Part shown: positions 25,672 through 34,757 of the stretch, one piece after another | Layout: every line of letters begins with the position of its first letter | How positions within the stretch are numbered: position 1 is the first letter of the stretch | Source: Paludibacteraceae bacterium | Lineage (GTDB): Bacteria; Bacteroidota; Bacteroidia; Bacteroidales; Paludibacteraceae | Direction of reading: 5' to 3' | NCBI GenBank assembly: GCA_017461505.1 | Contig: JAFTXV010000007.1 | Span: 372,001-436,000, forward strand | DNA: 64,000 nucleotides | Translations under genes and position numbers: made by a program | The notes under the pieces: generated by a model | The model's database searches: none | What the model was told of the DNA's origin: nothing | Seen by the model: the letters and a program-made list of their open reading frames with translations, nothing else

Positions 25672-26311
25672 ACTTGCGCTCGAAGTGGGCTTTGATGCCT
25701 GCGGCGTGGCTCCAATTCATCGATTGGATGATGATGCGCAGTTTATGGACAACTGGATTGCACAGGGATTGCACGGCGAGATGGATTACCTCACTCGCAA
25801 TTGCGACAAACGCTACGACCCGGCTCTATTAGTACCCGGTGCACAAGCAGTGGTGGTATGTCTGCTAAGTTACGAACATTCTGGACGTGACTATCACCGA
25901 CGTGTAAAGTCTTTGCTTTATACGCTAGAAGCACGGCTTAAAGAAACATTTGGCGAAGACATTACATCTTCCACCCACCAACATATTTTTTGCGACTCTG
26001 CGCCCATACTAGAACGCCGCTGGTGCGTGGAGGCAGGGTTAGGATTTATTGGCAAGAATCACCAATTCATTCATCCCACATTGGGCAGCATGGTTCATCC
26101 TGGGGAGATTATTATCAACAAACCAGTGCCAACATCCAATACCCAATACCCAATATCCGCACTTTGTGCCGACTGTAGTCTATGCTTAGATGCATGTCCT
26201 ACAGGTGCATTGCGCAATGAGGTGTGGGATGCCACCCAATGCATCGCCTACACCACCCACCACTGCCTGAAGTGTCAACTTGTTTGCCCATATAACGAGG
26301 TTAAAAACTAG
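25610..26311 (+). CDS. queG: Epoxyqueuosine reductase QueG, compact form
   Basis: QueG reduces epoxyqueuosine to queuosine in tRNA using cobalamin and two [4Fe-4S] clusters. The flavin/cobalamin-binding core (GFDACGVAPI, HGEMDYL, CDSAPILERRWCVEAGLGFIGKN) is present, and all eight cluster cysteines are visible: CADCSLCLDACP, then TQC and CLKCQLVCP. At 233 residues it is short: the segment usually found between the last two cysteine groups and the C-terminal HEAT region are missing. A TCCAATACCCAATACCCAA string is translated in frame before the clusters (NTQYPIS). The start overlaps the preceding gene by 62 bases; TTG at 25634 is an alternative. Confidence 0.88.
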   Translation: MCKDDIPTLSNLTLTFENISKLALEVGFDACGVAPIHRLDDDAQFMDNWIAQGLHGEMDYLTRNCDKRYDPALLVPGAQAVVVCLLSYEHSGRDYHRRVKSLLYTLEARLKETFGEDITSSTHQHIFCDSAPILERRWCVEAGLGFIGKNHQFIHPTLGSMVHPGEIIINKPVPTSNTQYPISALCADCSLCLDACPTGALRNEVWDATQCIAYTTHHCLKCQLVCPYNEVKN

Positions 26312-26331
26312 AGACAGAAGGATATTAATTG

Positions 26332-26353
26332 TTAACTATTAATTATTAACTAT
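26332..26353. repeat. 22-base TTAACTATTAATTA-type repeat, copy 1
   Basis: Identical over 22 bases to 46666-46687; each copy sits just in front of a plus-strand gene (rpiB, rsmA). Confidence 0.85.
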
Positions 26354-26354
26354 A

Positions 26355-26792
26355 ATGAAAGATCTCAAACTCGGCATTGCTTCTGATCACGCAGGCTTTG
26401 CACTCAAACAAACTGTTATCGCTTGGCTCACAGAGCAAGGCGTACACGTTACCGACTATGGCTGCCCATCTACCGACAGCTGCGACTACCCCGACTTCGC
26501 TCACCCTATGGCGGCTTCTGTAGAGAACGGCACCAACGATATGGGTATTGCTATCTGCTCCACAGGTAATGGTATCACCATGACTTGCAACCACCACCAA
26601 GGCATACGCGCTGCACTCTGCTGGGACGAACCACTCGCTCGCCTCGCTCGTCAGCACAACAATGCCAACATCATCGGATTGCCTGCCAACTACATCTCTG
26701 CGGAGAAAGCTATCGAACTCATCAAGATCTTCCTTACCACCGAGTTCGAAGGTGGTCGTCACGAGCGTCGTGTCAACAAGATTCCTTGCTAA
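26355..26792 (+). CDS. rpiB: Ribose-5-phosphate isomerase B
   Basis: A 145-residue RpiB/LacAB family isomerase of the pentose phosphate pathway, interconverting ribose 5-phosphate and ribulose 5-phosphate. Seen: IASDHAGFALK near the N terminus, YGCPSTDSCDYPDFA, the active-site cysteine block AICSTGNGITMTCNH (about 73-87) and HNNANIIGLPANYIS. Length is standard. The following radical SAM gene begins inside or just after its end. Confidence 0.94.
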   Translation: MKDLKLGIASDHAGFALKQTVIAWLTEQGVHVTDYGCPSTDSCDYPDFAHPMAASVENGTNDMGIAICSTGNGITMTCNHHQGIRAALCWDEPLARLARQHNNANIIGLPANYISAEKAIELIKIFLTTEFEGGRHERRVNKIPC

Positions 26793-27786
26793 TCGAATCA
26801 TCAACCAACTACGTTGTAGCTGGAGTTACGCACTATCCTTGTTCGGGATAGTGCGTGTACGTCATTTACCTACCTTCGTCAGCGTTGAGCCCGCCAATTT
26901 CTGCCAACTCCACTGCCCCGAATGTCCAGTAGGCATCGCCTCTCGCCTCTCGCCTTTAGCCTCATCGCCTAATCGCCTAATGACGATGGAACTCTTCCAT
27001 CGTATCCTTGACGATGTCAAGGAACACGCCCATACCATGCAGTTCTATTTTCAGGGCGAACCCTTGCTCAATAAGCAACTGCCCGAGATGATAGCCATGG
27101 CACACCAAGTGAGACTCTACACCATTGTCTCCACCAATGCCCAAGCGCTCAACCGCAGCACAGCAGAAGCCCTCGTCAAGAGCGGAATGAGTCACATCAT
27201 CGTTTCCATAGATGGTTTCTCCGAGGAGTCTTATGCGGCATATCGCGTAGGAGGCAGTTTGCACAAGGCACTAGAAGGTTTGCAACATTTGGCGAATGCC
27301 AAAGCAGAATTACATAGCCGTATCCGTATTGAATTACAGGTACTTCGCCTCCGCAGCAACGAGCATGAATGGGATTGGATCAAAAAGAATTACAAGAAAC
27401 TCGGCGCAACACATCTAGTCTTCAAAACAGCTCAACTCTATAATTTTGAGCACGGTCATCCACTGATGCCAACCGACGAGCGCTATTCCCGCTACAAGAA
27501 AATAGCAGATGGCACCTATGTGCATAAAAAATCCTCTCTACACTCTACACCTTACACTCTACACCGCGCCTATGGCGCGTCATGCTTCCGCCTATGGTCT
27601 GGCTGTGTCATCACTACTACAGGCGAAGTGTTGCCATGCTGCTATGACAAAGAGCAGCATCATTCTTTGGGTAATATCACTACTCAATCCCTCTCGGATA
27701 TATTCCATTCTCCAAAAGCTAACACACTACGCAAGCACATACTAACAGGCCATCTGCCCAAGATGTGCAAGAACTGCGATCAGTAA
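26770..27786 (+). CDS. Radical SAM protein with SPASM-like C terminus
   Basis: A radical SAM enzyme: VEPANFCQLHCPECPVG carries the CxxxCxxC cluster motif, then YFQGEPLLN and VSTNAQ. The C-terminal CGxCxx-like part (CFRLWSGCVITTTGEVLPCCYD; MCKNCDQ) suggests an auxiliary Fe-S cluster of the SPASM type. The start is uncertain: GTG at 26770 gives a family-like N terminus, while the first in-frame ATG is at 26662, deep in rpiB. Two repeat-derived inserts lie in frame: ASRLSPLASSPNRL after the first cluster (26936-26980) and SSLHSTPYTLHRA (27531-27575). Substrate is unknown. Confidence 0.8.
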   Translation: MSTRFLANRIINQLRCSWSYALSLFGIVRVRHLPTFVSVEPANFCQLHCPECPVGIASRLSPLASSPNRLMTMELFHRILDDVKEHAHTMQFYFQGEPLLNKQLPEMIAMAHQVRLYTIVSTNAQALNRSTAEALVKSGMSHIIVSIDGFSEESYAAYRVGGSLHKALEGLQHLANAKAELHSRIRIELQVLRLRSNEHEWDWIKKNYKKLGATHLVFKTAQLYNFEHGHPLMPTDERYSRYKKIADGTYVHKKSSLHSTPYTLHRAYGASCFRLWSGCVITTTGEVLPCCYDKEQHHSLGNITTQSLSDIFHSPKANTLRKHILTGHLPKMCKNCDQ

Positions 27787-27887
27787 TAAGTATTAACTTA
27801 TCTCTATTACACAATTATAAAATTAATCGCCAATTATGTCCGCAAACATAACTGGCGATTAAAGATTGGGAGATATACAAAACTATC

Positions 27888-29621
27888 CTATACCTTAGAT
27901 GCAATATGTCGTCTATATACAGATAGATTTGAATTTTGTAGGATCTCTGCCGTTCTACGAAGACGATCTATAGGTGTCATAGTTTGTTCATCAACCATTT
28001 CATTGTCTTCTTCTATTTGCAGACTTCCCATTCCTGTAACAGGCAAATACTCATCCCAGTATACTGGTACTTGATGCCAATTTCCATCTCCTCCGTATTT
28101 CTCCACATAAGCCAATCTCTGCTCCACGCGATAACCATAAGCGGAAACCGTAATCACAGCAGCATCACCTTGACTATGTGTCTTTTCAGTCTTCAAAATA
28201 CAATCCGTTACACAATCAGGATGCTTAAATTGATCTATTCCCCAGAAGTTTGCTAAGGATTCATGTTCCCAGAATGAACTACATTTCTTCATATCACGAC
28301 CATAAATAGCTTCCTGTGGACGAATTTGTTGATACATTGGCACACACAATAGAGGAGCCATACAGAAGTAAATTGCCCTAAAGTATTCTTTATTAACGGA
28401 GATAAAGTTTTCCTTAGCTTGTTCATAGTCGAAATGTAGATACTGATCCGGATTCAAATCAAGATTCAAGTCTTGCATATGCTGAGGTGTAATCGTATTG
28501 ATCATCTTGTGCTTATAGAAGCTAAAATCATCACCATAACCCACCTCATTATCTTGCAAAATCTTCAGTATATTTTCTTGTGCCAGAGGAGTGAATAACA
28601 ATGCAAACTGATGATTATTATTTCGATTGCTGGTATTAAACAATACCTCAAACTCTTCATTAGCCATCATTGCATAATCGTTATTCTTCAAGTCTTGTGT
28701 CTTCTTACGAAGTTTTCTACGTTCCCACTTGTAGGCTAACGAATCTTCTCTTCCGATCAAATCACTTTGTTCGCGCGAGAAGATCAAATCAGGTCCCGCT
28801 GTGTTTCCATATATAACTCTCGTCGTCTCATAATAGCCAGGATATGGAGCAGTAACCTCAGCATGTAAAGTTTCTGAGTGATGCCTTGTATACGATTTTC
28901 CATCAGAATCTCTCTCTATCGTTGTCCAATGAATCTCTAACTCGCCATGGTAGGTTTTCTCTCCCATTTCCATCTTCTTAGTACGACAAATCACAAATGG
29001 ATTACCATTTATCAGTCCCGAATGAGCATACACTACAGAGCGCTCTTCATTGAATGAACCATCCCACCCATAAGTCTTCTCTAAGTCTGCAAGACGTTGA
29101 GTTGTAAAATAAGGATCGAATTCCAAACGAGGAATTGTTCGACTCATCATACGAGTGAAGATATCCCAATCATATAAAGCATTCAGTGGGGCTAATTGAT
29201 CCCAAGCCTCTTGTTGAAGATTATCGATAGTATTGGTTACATCTTCTTGTTCCTTCTTTTTTTGCTTGATAATAGGCATAACTTTCCAGAACAACATAAC
29301 CAATGAAACCACCGATGCCAGACCCACCAAAAGCAATATCCATATAGAATGAGCATCATATTGCAGCGCAATCATAAGAATGCCACTAATCGCAACTATC
29401 CATAGGAAAGCACACAGAACTTTCCACCATGCAAGACGCTTTTTTAGTGCTGACAAATCATCCTGCATCTTGTATAACAAGCTACAAGTCTTTTGATTTT
29501 TATCTACATCAATATTAGCCTCTTGGGTTAGTTGAGCAAAGGTTTCTTCTGCCACTTCATTAAACTTGTGGCGAAAGACTGAATCATATTCACCTAATGG
29601 ATCATATATATCTTGTATCAT
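27888..29621 (-). CDS. DUF3137-like membrane protein paired with LemA
   Basis: A 577-residue protein with a soluble N-terminal helix region, two membrane segments at about 65-85 and 91-112, and a large soluble C-terminal part rich in Tyr/Trp (MSRTIPRLEFDP, NGNPFVICRTK, FNTSNRNNNHQFALLFTP). The middle resembles DUF3137 proteins, which often accompany LemA; this assignment is moderate. It follows the lemA gene on the same strand (32-base gap) and probably shares its promoter. Biochemical role unknown. Confidence 0.6.
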   Translation of the reverse strand: MIQDIYDPLGEYDSVFRHKFNEVAEETFAQLTQEANIDVDKNQKTCSLLYKMQDDLSALKKRLAWWKVLCAFLWIVAISGILMIALQYDAHSIWILLLVGLASVVSLVMLFWKVMPIIKQKKKEQEDVTNTIDNLQQEAWDQLAPLNALYDWDIFTRMMSRTIPRLEFDPYFTTQRLADLEKTYGWDGSFNEERSVVYAHSGLINGNPFVICRTKKMEMGEKTYHGELEIHWTTIERDSDGKSYTRHHSETLHAEVTAPYPGYYETTRVIYGNTAGPDLIFSREQSDLIGREDSLAYKWERRKLRKKTQDLKNNDYAMMANEEFEVLFNTSNRNNNHQFALLFTPLAQENILKILQDNEVGYGDDFSFYKHKMINTITPQHMQDLNLDLNPDQYLHFDYEQAKENFISVNKEYFRAIYFCMAPLLCVPMYQQIRPQEAIYGRDMKKCSSFWEHESLANFWGIDQFKHPDCVTDCILKTEKTHSQGDAAVITVSAYGYRVEQRLAYVEKYGGDGNWHQVPVYWDEYLPVTGMGSLQIEEDNEMVDEQTMTPIDRLRRTAEILQNSNLSVYRRHIASKV

Positions 29622-29652
29622 AGTACTAGATTATAAAAGATATCTGTCAGTA

Positions 29653-30387
29653 TTAAAAGAATTTCGAACGTGCAGCTTCTTTTACTTCCTTCGAAGCAGC
29701 AAATGGAATACGAGTGGTATAGCCTTGACGAGCCGCAACAATCATCTTTGTAGGCCATGAGAAAATCTCAGTGTTCCATTGGGTAACTCGACTATTATAG
29801 ACGGTACGAGCTGCTGTGATTTCGCGTTGCAAATAATTATTTTGTTGCATTGCATCTGCAATAGCATTATGTGCTTTAAGCTCTGGATAAGCTTCTACCT
29901 GTAGAGAGAACTTATTAAATGCGGTATTTAATTGTTGATCTACATCACCACGACTATTGTCATTGATAGTACCACTACGAAGTGCTGCTACAGATTTCAT
30001 TACATCCTTATCTAAATCAACTGCTCTATTCACGAGACCCACTACGTTACTCAAAATTTGGACACGTTGCTCCAAATAATTGTCAATCTCAGAAGCGCAA
30101 CCTTGAATGCGTTGTTCTAATTGTTGGAGATAACTGCGCGCTTGTACCTTCATAAATAGGAATATAACGCCTGGCAACATACCTCCTATACCACCAACTA
30201 ACAGAACTTGCATGTCTCCAGTTATCAACCAGCCTACAACAGCTATTAGCGGTATAACAACCCATAATGCAATTTCAAAGATTAACGAACCTGCACCTAC
30301 TTTTACAGGTAATTGACGACTAATGACGTTAATGTCTTGACCTTGCTCATTTACAGGGCCCGTTACTTCATCTAATAAGTTTGCCAT
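29653..30387 (-). CDS. lemA: LemA family protein
   Basis: A 244-residue protein with two adjacent N-terminal membrane segments (ALWVVIPLIAVVGWLIT, MQVLLVGGIGGMLPGVIFLFM) and a LemA helical domain: QLEQRIQGCASEIDNYLEQRVQILSNVVGLV, then FNKFSLQVEAYPELKAHNAI and the TAARTVYNSRVTQWNTEIFSWP block. The upstream in-frame ATG at 30525 lies before the promoter, so the start is MANLLDEV at 30387. LemA proteins are membrane-bound with a cytoplasmic or outward helical bundle; function is not known. Confidence 0.85.
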   Translation of the reverse strand: MANLLDEVTGPVNEQGQDINVISRQLPVKVGAGSLIFEIALWVVIPLIAVVGWLITGDMQVLLVGGIGGMLPGVIFLFMKVQARSYLQQLEQRIQGCASEIDNYLEQRVQILSNVVGLVNRAVDLDKDVMKSVAALRSGTINDNSRGDVDQQLNTAFNKFSLQVEAYPELKAHNAIADAMQQNNYLQREITAARTVYNSRVTQWNTEIFSWPTKMIVAARQGYTTRIPFAASKEVKEAARSKFF

Positions 30388-30492
30388 AATTTTTAGTGTT
30401 TTAGCATTCCAACTCTTACGCCTTTGTTGGTCTTGGCTTAAATATTTATACGAATTATTACTTGTTTTACTTACAGAAAAACTACTTTCGGC

Positions 30493-30526
30493 TGCAAAGG
30501 TAACATTTTTTTCTGAATTAAACAAA
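30493..30526 (-). promoter_or_regulatory. Promoter of lemA
   Basis: Minus strand TTG (30525-30523), 19-20 bases, TACCTTTG (30502-30495), followed by CAGCC. The start of transcription is near 30489, about 100 bases before the lemA ATG. Confidence 0.7.
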
Positions 30527-30783
30527 TATTTGAGAAGAATGATTATTTTTTGGGGGATTTATATACTTGTTGACATCTTCTTTTGCTATGGGTTTGCCTT
30601 GGTATTTAATTAAGCACTCCACTAATCGATATATACGGTTGCAGACATATAATCCAGCGGAATTAGTTAGAAGTTACGGGTTCATGACGGGTTCATACTA
30701 TATGATTACTATGAGATAACTATGTGATCACTATGTTATTCTGCCCACTCCTCTAGACCTTTTTAAGAGGACTGTGAACTTTT

Positions 30784-30836
30784 TTGCTCCCTTGTTTATA
30801 GGGGAGCTGTCGCGTAGCGACTGAAGGGTTCCTCTC
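30784..30836. repeat. REP-like palindromic element (GGGGAGCTGTCGC/GCGACTGA type)
   Basis: CTCCCTTGTTTATAGGGGAG forms one hairpin, and GTCGC-GTA-GCGAC directly behind it forms a second, followed by TGAAGGG. This two-hairpin layout (GGGGAGCTGTC ... GACTGAGGGG) is a known widespread bacterial repeat type. Confidence 0.6.
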
Positions 30837-31312
30837 ACCTTTCAGTTTTCACTTTTCCGTTTTCACCTTTATCACTTGCGCAAACTGCGATTTCTGCGAA
30901 AATATAGCGTGGGTATTTTGGGTAAATAGGGTATTTGGGGCATTTCTCTGTTTACCCTATATACCCTAAAAACCCGAAATACTATCTCTTTGTTTTTTCT
31001 TCTGCATTATAACAAGCAATTCGCATAACCGATTCTTTTTCTTTTGTTTATACAGATTCACCTTATCACCTGATAACCTTATCGCATTACTCCCACGGAC
31101 TTTCTGCAAACACATTTCACCCCTACTCAAAAAGTCCGCAGAAATCCATTTTCAACATCCTTTCTTCCTGAAAATCAATACTCCATTCTTATTTACGCAG
31201 CATGGCGGAAGTACCGATGGCTCATGGCGAGTGTTTATTACGCCTTCCATGTAAGGATTGCGATTTGAGACTTTTTCTCTACAATACGTCAAAGAAAACG
31301 TTTTGAAACAAT

Positions 31313-31338
31313 GCAGGTGGGCTTGAAAGCCCACCTGC
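31313..31338. terminator. Perfect 11-base hairpin downstream of the Maf gene
   Basis: GCAGGTGGGCT-TGAA-AGCCCACCTGC. It lies 73 bases past the Maf stop (minus strand). The trailing minus-strand sequence is only moderately T-rich (ATTGTTTC), so termination is likely but not certain. Confidence 0.55.
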
Positions 31339-31410
31339 GTTATTGTTGACAATCATTATAATTTCTATTATACACACGTATGTAGTTTATTTCGGGAGAA
31401 TGATTCATAT

Positions 31411-31983
31411 TTATTCTTTTGAAATCAGTTTACGAAGAGTCTCATAGACACGACAAATAGGGAAACCCATGACATTGAAATAAGAACCTTCCATCTTTGT
31501 AACTCCCACATAACCGATCCACTCTTGTACACCATATGCGCCCGCTTTGTCTAGTGGGCGATACTTGGTAACATAATAATCTATTTCTTCCTGCGTAAGA
31601 GTCTTAAAGGTGACTTTGGTGCAATCGACCAAAGTCTCTAATTCGCCGTTCATATCGGTAAAACATACTGCTGAATATACCTCATGCGTCTGTCCACTAA
31701 GGCGTGAGAGCATGGCTTTAGCATCAGCTTCATCTTGCGGTTTGCCCAACATCTCGCCATTGAGCCAAACGATCGTATCGGATGTAATAAGCAAGTCATT
31801 CTCTCGAAGTTCGCTCGCGTATGCGCGCGCCTTTGCGCGCGAGATATATAAAGGTATATCGCCTGCCTGAAGATCTGCGGGATACGACTCATCCGCATCT
31901 ATAGTGACGCAGGAGAAAGGAATATCCAAACCTGCCATCAATTCACGACGACGTGGGCTTTGGCTTCCGAGGATGATGTTCAT
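31411..31983 (-). CDS. maf: Maf-like nucleoside triphosphate pyrophosphatase
   Basis: A 190-residue Maf/HAM1-superfamily protein that hydrolyses non-canonical or methylated nucleoside triphosphates (dTTP/UTP class). Seen: ILGSQSPRRRELM at the N terminus (S-x-S-PRR), TSDTIVWLNGEMLGKP, SGQTHEVYSAV, and DKAGAYGVQEWIG (with YGIQ-like catalytic region). Length is normal. It lies 26 bases behind the prenyltransferase gene; the gap holds decamers of the ACCGATATTA type. Confidence 0.93.
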   Translation of the reverse strand: MNIILGSQSPRRRELMAGLDIPFSCVTIDADESYPADLQAGDIPLYISRAKARAYASELRENDLLITSDTIVWLNGEMLGKPQDEADAKAMLSRLSGQTHEVYSAVCFTDMNGELETLVDCTKVTFKTLTQEEIDYYVTKYRPLDKAGAYGVQEWIGYVGVTKMEGSYFNVMGFPICRVYETLRKLISKE

Positions 31984-32009
31984 AAGCGGTGAATGTCGGT
32001 TAATATCGG

Positions 32010-32987
32010 TTAGACGGTTAGGTTGGTAGCGATTACATAAGAGAAAAGTACACCCATAAACATGGTGAACTTCAGCACTTGTTGTACGGTACGGAACTCA
32101 CGAGTAGACTTGGCGAACCACAGCAATACCAATACGCATGCCAATGGCACCAATAGTCCAAACACCAGATAACGACAGGTGAACGTATTCCATGTCGCAG
32201 GGAAAGGCAATACTCCCCAACCTATATATGCTATCAACGCCATGATGCCTACAACCAAAGCGGTAACAACAATCTTTGTCCATTTTTCTCCCCATACGAT
32301 GGCCATCGTGCGACACTCCATCTCTCGATCGCCCTCTACATCCTCAATGTCCTTTATCATCTCGCGGGCTAAGGTCATTAGAAATGCAAACACAGCAAAA
32401 CCGCTGAGCCAGATATACATCTCACCCACGATAGGGGTATAGGCAAGTGCTTCGCCATAGAGGTGACGCAGATGGTCGGCATGAACGATAGCAACTAGTA
32501 ACGGCACAATGGCTGAAGCAAAAGCCACCACAAGATTGCCCACTAAGAACATACGCTTGTAGCTCGCCGAATAGAACCACAGTAGTCCAGGAATGACGAT
32601 ATAGATAAACAGGAGTGTCCAACTACGTGCCCACCATGATACTACTCCGCCGCAGACAATACCCACAGCAGTCAGCACTTGGAACATCAGCATGGCCGCA
32701 TCGCGAGAGATAATACGAGTGACAATCAAGTCATCGGGACGATTGATACGGTCGATTTTGACATCGAAATAATCGTTGATAACATATCCCCCCGCAGCAA
32801 TACAAACTACGCTGATAATCAGCAATGTAAGTATCCACCAAGGCATCTGCTCGGAGAATAGCGCACGCTGCAATAGCGGCGTTGCTATCCAATACTCCAT
32901 CACAAAGAGCAAGATAGCCAAGAATCCCAAATTGCCCACACGGAGCAACTTCAAATAGGGTTTGATGATTTCTGCCAATCGTTTCAT
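32010..32987 (-). CDS. UbiA family prenyltransferase (geranylgeranylglycerol-phosphate synthase-like)
   Basis: A 325-residue membrane protein with about eight to nine helices. Both Asp-rich, Mg2+-binding motifs of UbiA enzymes are visible: NDYFDVKIDRINRPD (about 71-85) and DIEDVEGDREM (about 215-225). The pattern is that of the digeranylgeranylglyceryl-phosphate synthase-like group found in Bacteroidota, but the prenyl acceptor (quinone ring, glycerol phosphate, other) is not certain. It precedes maf on the same strand. Confidence 0.85.
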   Translation of the reverse strand: MKRLAEIIKPYLKLLRVGNLGFLAILLFVMEYWIATPLLQRALFSEQMPWWILTLLIISVVCIAAGGYVINDYFDVKIDRINRPDDLIVTRIISRDAAMLMFQVLTAVGIVCGGVVSWWARSWTLLFIYIVIPGLLWFYSASYKRMFLVGNLVVAFASAIVPLLVAIVHADHLRHLYGEALAYTPIVGEMYIWLSGFAVFAFLMTLAREMIKDIEDVEGDREMECRTMAIVWGEKWTKIVVTALVVGIMALIAYIGWGVLPFPATWNTFTCRYLVFGLLVPLACVLVLLWFAKSTREFRTVQQVLKFTMFMGVLFSYVIATNLTV

Positions 32988-33045
32988 TACCTCTGCCTTT
33001 AAACTTTAGCCTATAACCTATAGCCCGAAGGGCGTCCTATAACCT

Positions 33046-34683
33046 CTAACCTTTAAACTTAAGTATCACTCCCTTCCAAGCAGGTAGTGTCAAGCAAACT
33101 GGCGTGTAAGAGTTCAACGGGAAAGAATATTCCGTACCTGTGAGCAAGTCTTTCGCCTTTGCCTCTGATTGCGACTCGAGTTGCAAATGCTCAAATGCCT
33201 CTTGTGGAATACGCACCTGCATATCCACTTGACGGTCGTCGAAGTTCAGGATAACCAATATAGTTTGCTTCTTATACTTGCGGATAAATGTGTATTGTTC
33301 GTGCTTGTTGAAGCCTTCTGTTTGCGCATAAGTCAAGTCGTACATATCACCCATGGTGATGGCTTTCTCGCTTCGTGCTACACGCAATAGTTGGCGGTAG
33401 AACGAGCGAAGCGTCTTTTGCTCCTCATCCAGATTAGCGCCATCAAATTTACCATGATTAGCCCATGCTTGCAGAGATTTCACACCCCAATAGTCAAAGA
33501 TGGTAGTACGTCCGTCCATACCTGAGAAGCCTTCAGCATCCATACCCTTCTCGCCCAACTCCTGTCCTGCATATACCATCACAGGATTAGTGCCCAAAGT
33601 AGCAGCTACAATCATAGCAGGCTCAGCACATATACCACGTCCACAGAAGAAGCCACTAGCGATACGCTGCTCATCGTGGTTCTCGAGAAAATAGAGCATA
33701 CGGTCGCGGATATCGTCCACCGATTGCCATTGCATTGTGATACCTTCCGCAGCCCAGTTCTTGCTGGTTACACCACGTAGATAGTCGTACATACCCACTT
33801 TGTCGTAGAGGTAATCAAAGCCCGCAGCCAAGTAGTCACGGTAGAGATTAGGATTATATACCTCAGCAATGAAAAGGATATTAGGATATTCCTTCTTGAC
33901 TTGCTCAATCGCCCATGCCCAAAACTCGCGAGGCACCATCTCCGCCATGTCGCAACGGAAACCATCAACCTGCTTACCTGCCCAGAAGAGCAAGATATGC
34001 AGCATCTTGTGCCATGTATCAGGGATAGGATCAAACTGCTTTTCTCCTCCACCTTGGTAGAAGACGCCGTAGTTGAGTTTCACGGTCTCATACCAGTCGT
34101 TGACAGAAGGTGTAGCTACAAAGCAATCATTACCCGTAGCACGAGCAGGATACTCCTCATAGCCCTTAATATCGAAATAGGGAGCAAACTTCTGATTAGG
34201 AATATAATAGAAGTTGTTGAGGGGTGAGAATGCCCAAGCGGGATTATCATTCGCACCCAAATCTACAACACCACGAGGGTGAGCCGTAGAGTGATACTCG
34301 CGAGATACATGGTTAGGAACAAAGTCGATAATCACGCCCATATCTGCCTTATGAGTACGTTCTACGAGGTCGGTAAACTCCTTCATACGACGACGCTTAT
34401 CCTCGCATAAGTCAGGATGTACATCGTAGTAATCAGTTATGGCATAAGGACTTCCTGCCAAACCTTTGACAATGCTTGGCGTATTGTATTGTGCGGTGGC
34501 ATGACGTATAACACCTGTGTACCACACGTGTGTAGCACCTAAGTCATGGATGGCGTGTAACGCCTTTGGCGTGATCGCATTCAGCGTACCACAGCCATTC
34601 TCTTGCATGCTACCCCCATGACGACGCGTCTCATTGTAGTTGGTAAACGTACGAGGTAGCAACTGATAAATAATTGGTTTCAA
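33046..34683 (-). CDS. GH13 alpha-amylase family protein
   Basis: A 545-residue glycoside hydrolase of family 13 without signal peptide, so cytoplasmic. Conserved regions: DFVPNHV (region I), GFRCDMAEMVP (region II, nucleophile Asp), FIAEVYNP (region III, acid/base Glu) and ENHDEQR (region IV). C-terminal ~90 residues form the usual beta domain. It probably cleaves or trims malto-oligosaccharides inside the cell. MalQ lies in the same direction about 6 kb away, which fits maltodextrin use. It starts with a modified YQLLPRTF motif typical of one Bacteroidales subgroup. Confidence 0.9.
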   Translation of the reverse strand: MKPIIYQLLPRTFTNYNETRRHGGSMQENGCGTLNAITPKALHAIHDLGATHVWYTGVIRHATAQYNTPSIVKGLAGSPYAITDYYDVHPDLCEDKRRRMKEFTDLVERTHKADMGVIIDFVPNHVSREYHSTAHPRGVVDLGANDNPAWAFSPLNNFYYIPNQKFAPYFDIKGYEEYPARATGNDCFVATPSVNDWYETVKLNYGVFYQGGGEKQFDPIPDTWHKMLHILLFWAGKQVDGFRCDMAEMVPREFWAWAIEQVKKEYPNILFIAEVYNPNLYRDYLAAGFDYLYDKVGMYDYLRGVTSKNWAAEGITMQWQSVDDIRDRMLYFLENHDEQRIASGFFCGRGICAEPAMIVAATLGTNPVMVYAGQELGEKGMDAEGFSGMDGRTTIFDYWGVKSLQAWANHGKFDGANLDEEQKTLRSFYRQLLRVARSEKAITMGDMYDLTYAQTEGFNKHEQYTFIRKYKKQTILVILNFDDRQVDMQVRIPQEAFEHLQLESQSEAKAKDLLTGTEYSFPLNSYTPVCLTLPAWKGVILKFKG

Positions 34684-34757
34684 GGTTCTGTTGGTCTTTT
34701 TTTATAACCACTTCGCTGTCTAATATCCAACAGCGAAGCGGTCTGATTTCTAACTTC

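Larger units (their letters stand above)
30527..31410. other. Non-coding gap with REP-like hairpins
   Basis: No gene is supported over about 880 bases. It contains a phased TATGATTACTATGAGAT-like string (about 30700-30740), a GGGGAGCTGTCGCGTAGCGAC palindromic element (30784-30836), a TTTTGGGTAAATAGGG / CCCTATATACCCTAAAA pair (about 30918-30975) and a perfect hairpin at 31313-31338. A 66-codon open frame at 31152-31352 (minus) overlaps that hairpin and has no family look. Confidence 0.55.

Noticed and set aside
31152..31352. 66-codon open frame on the minus strand
   Set aside because: It overlaps a perfect hairpin, has no family features and lies in a repeat-rich gap.
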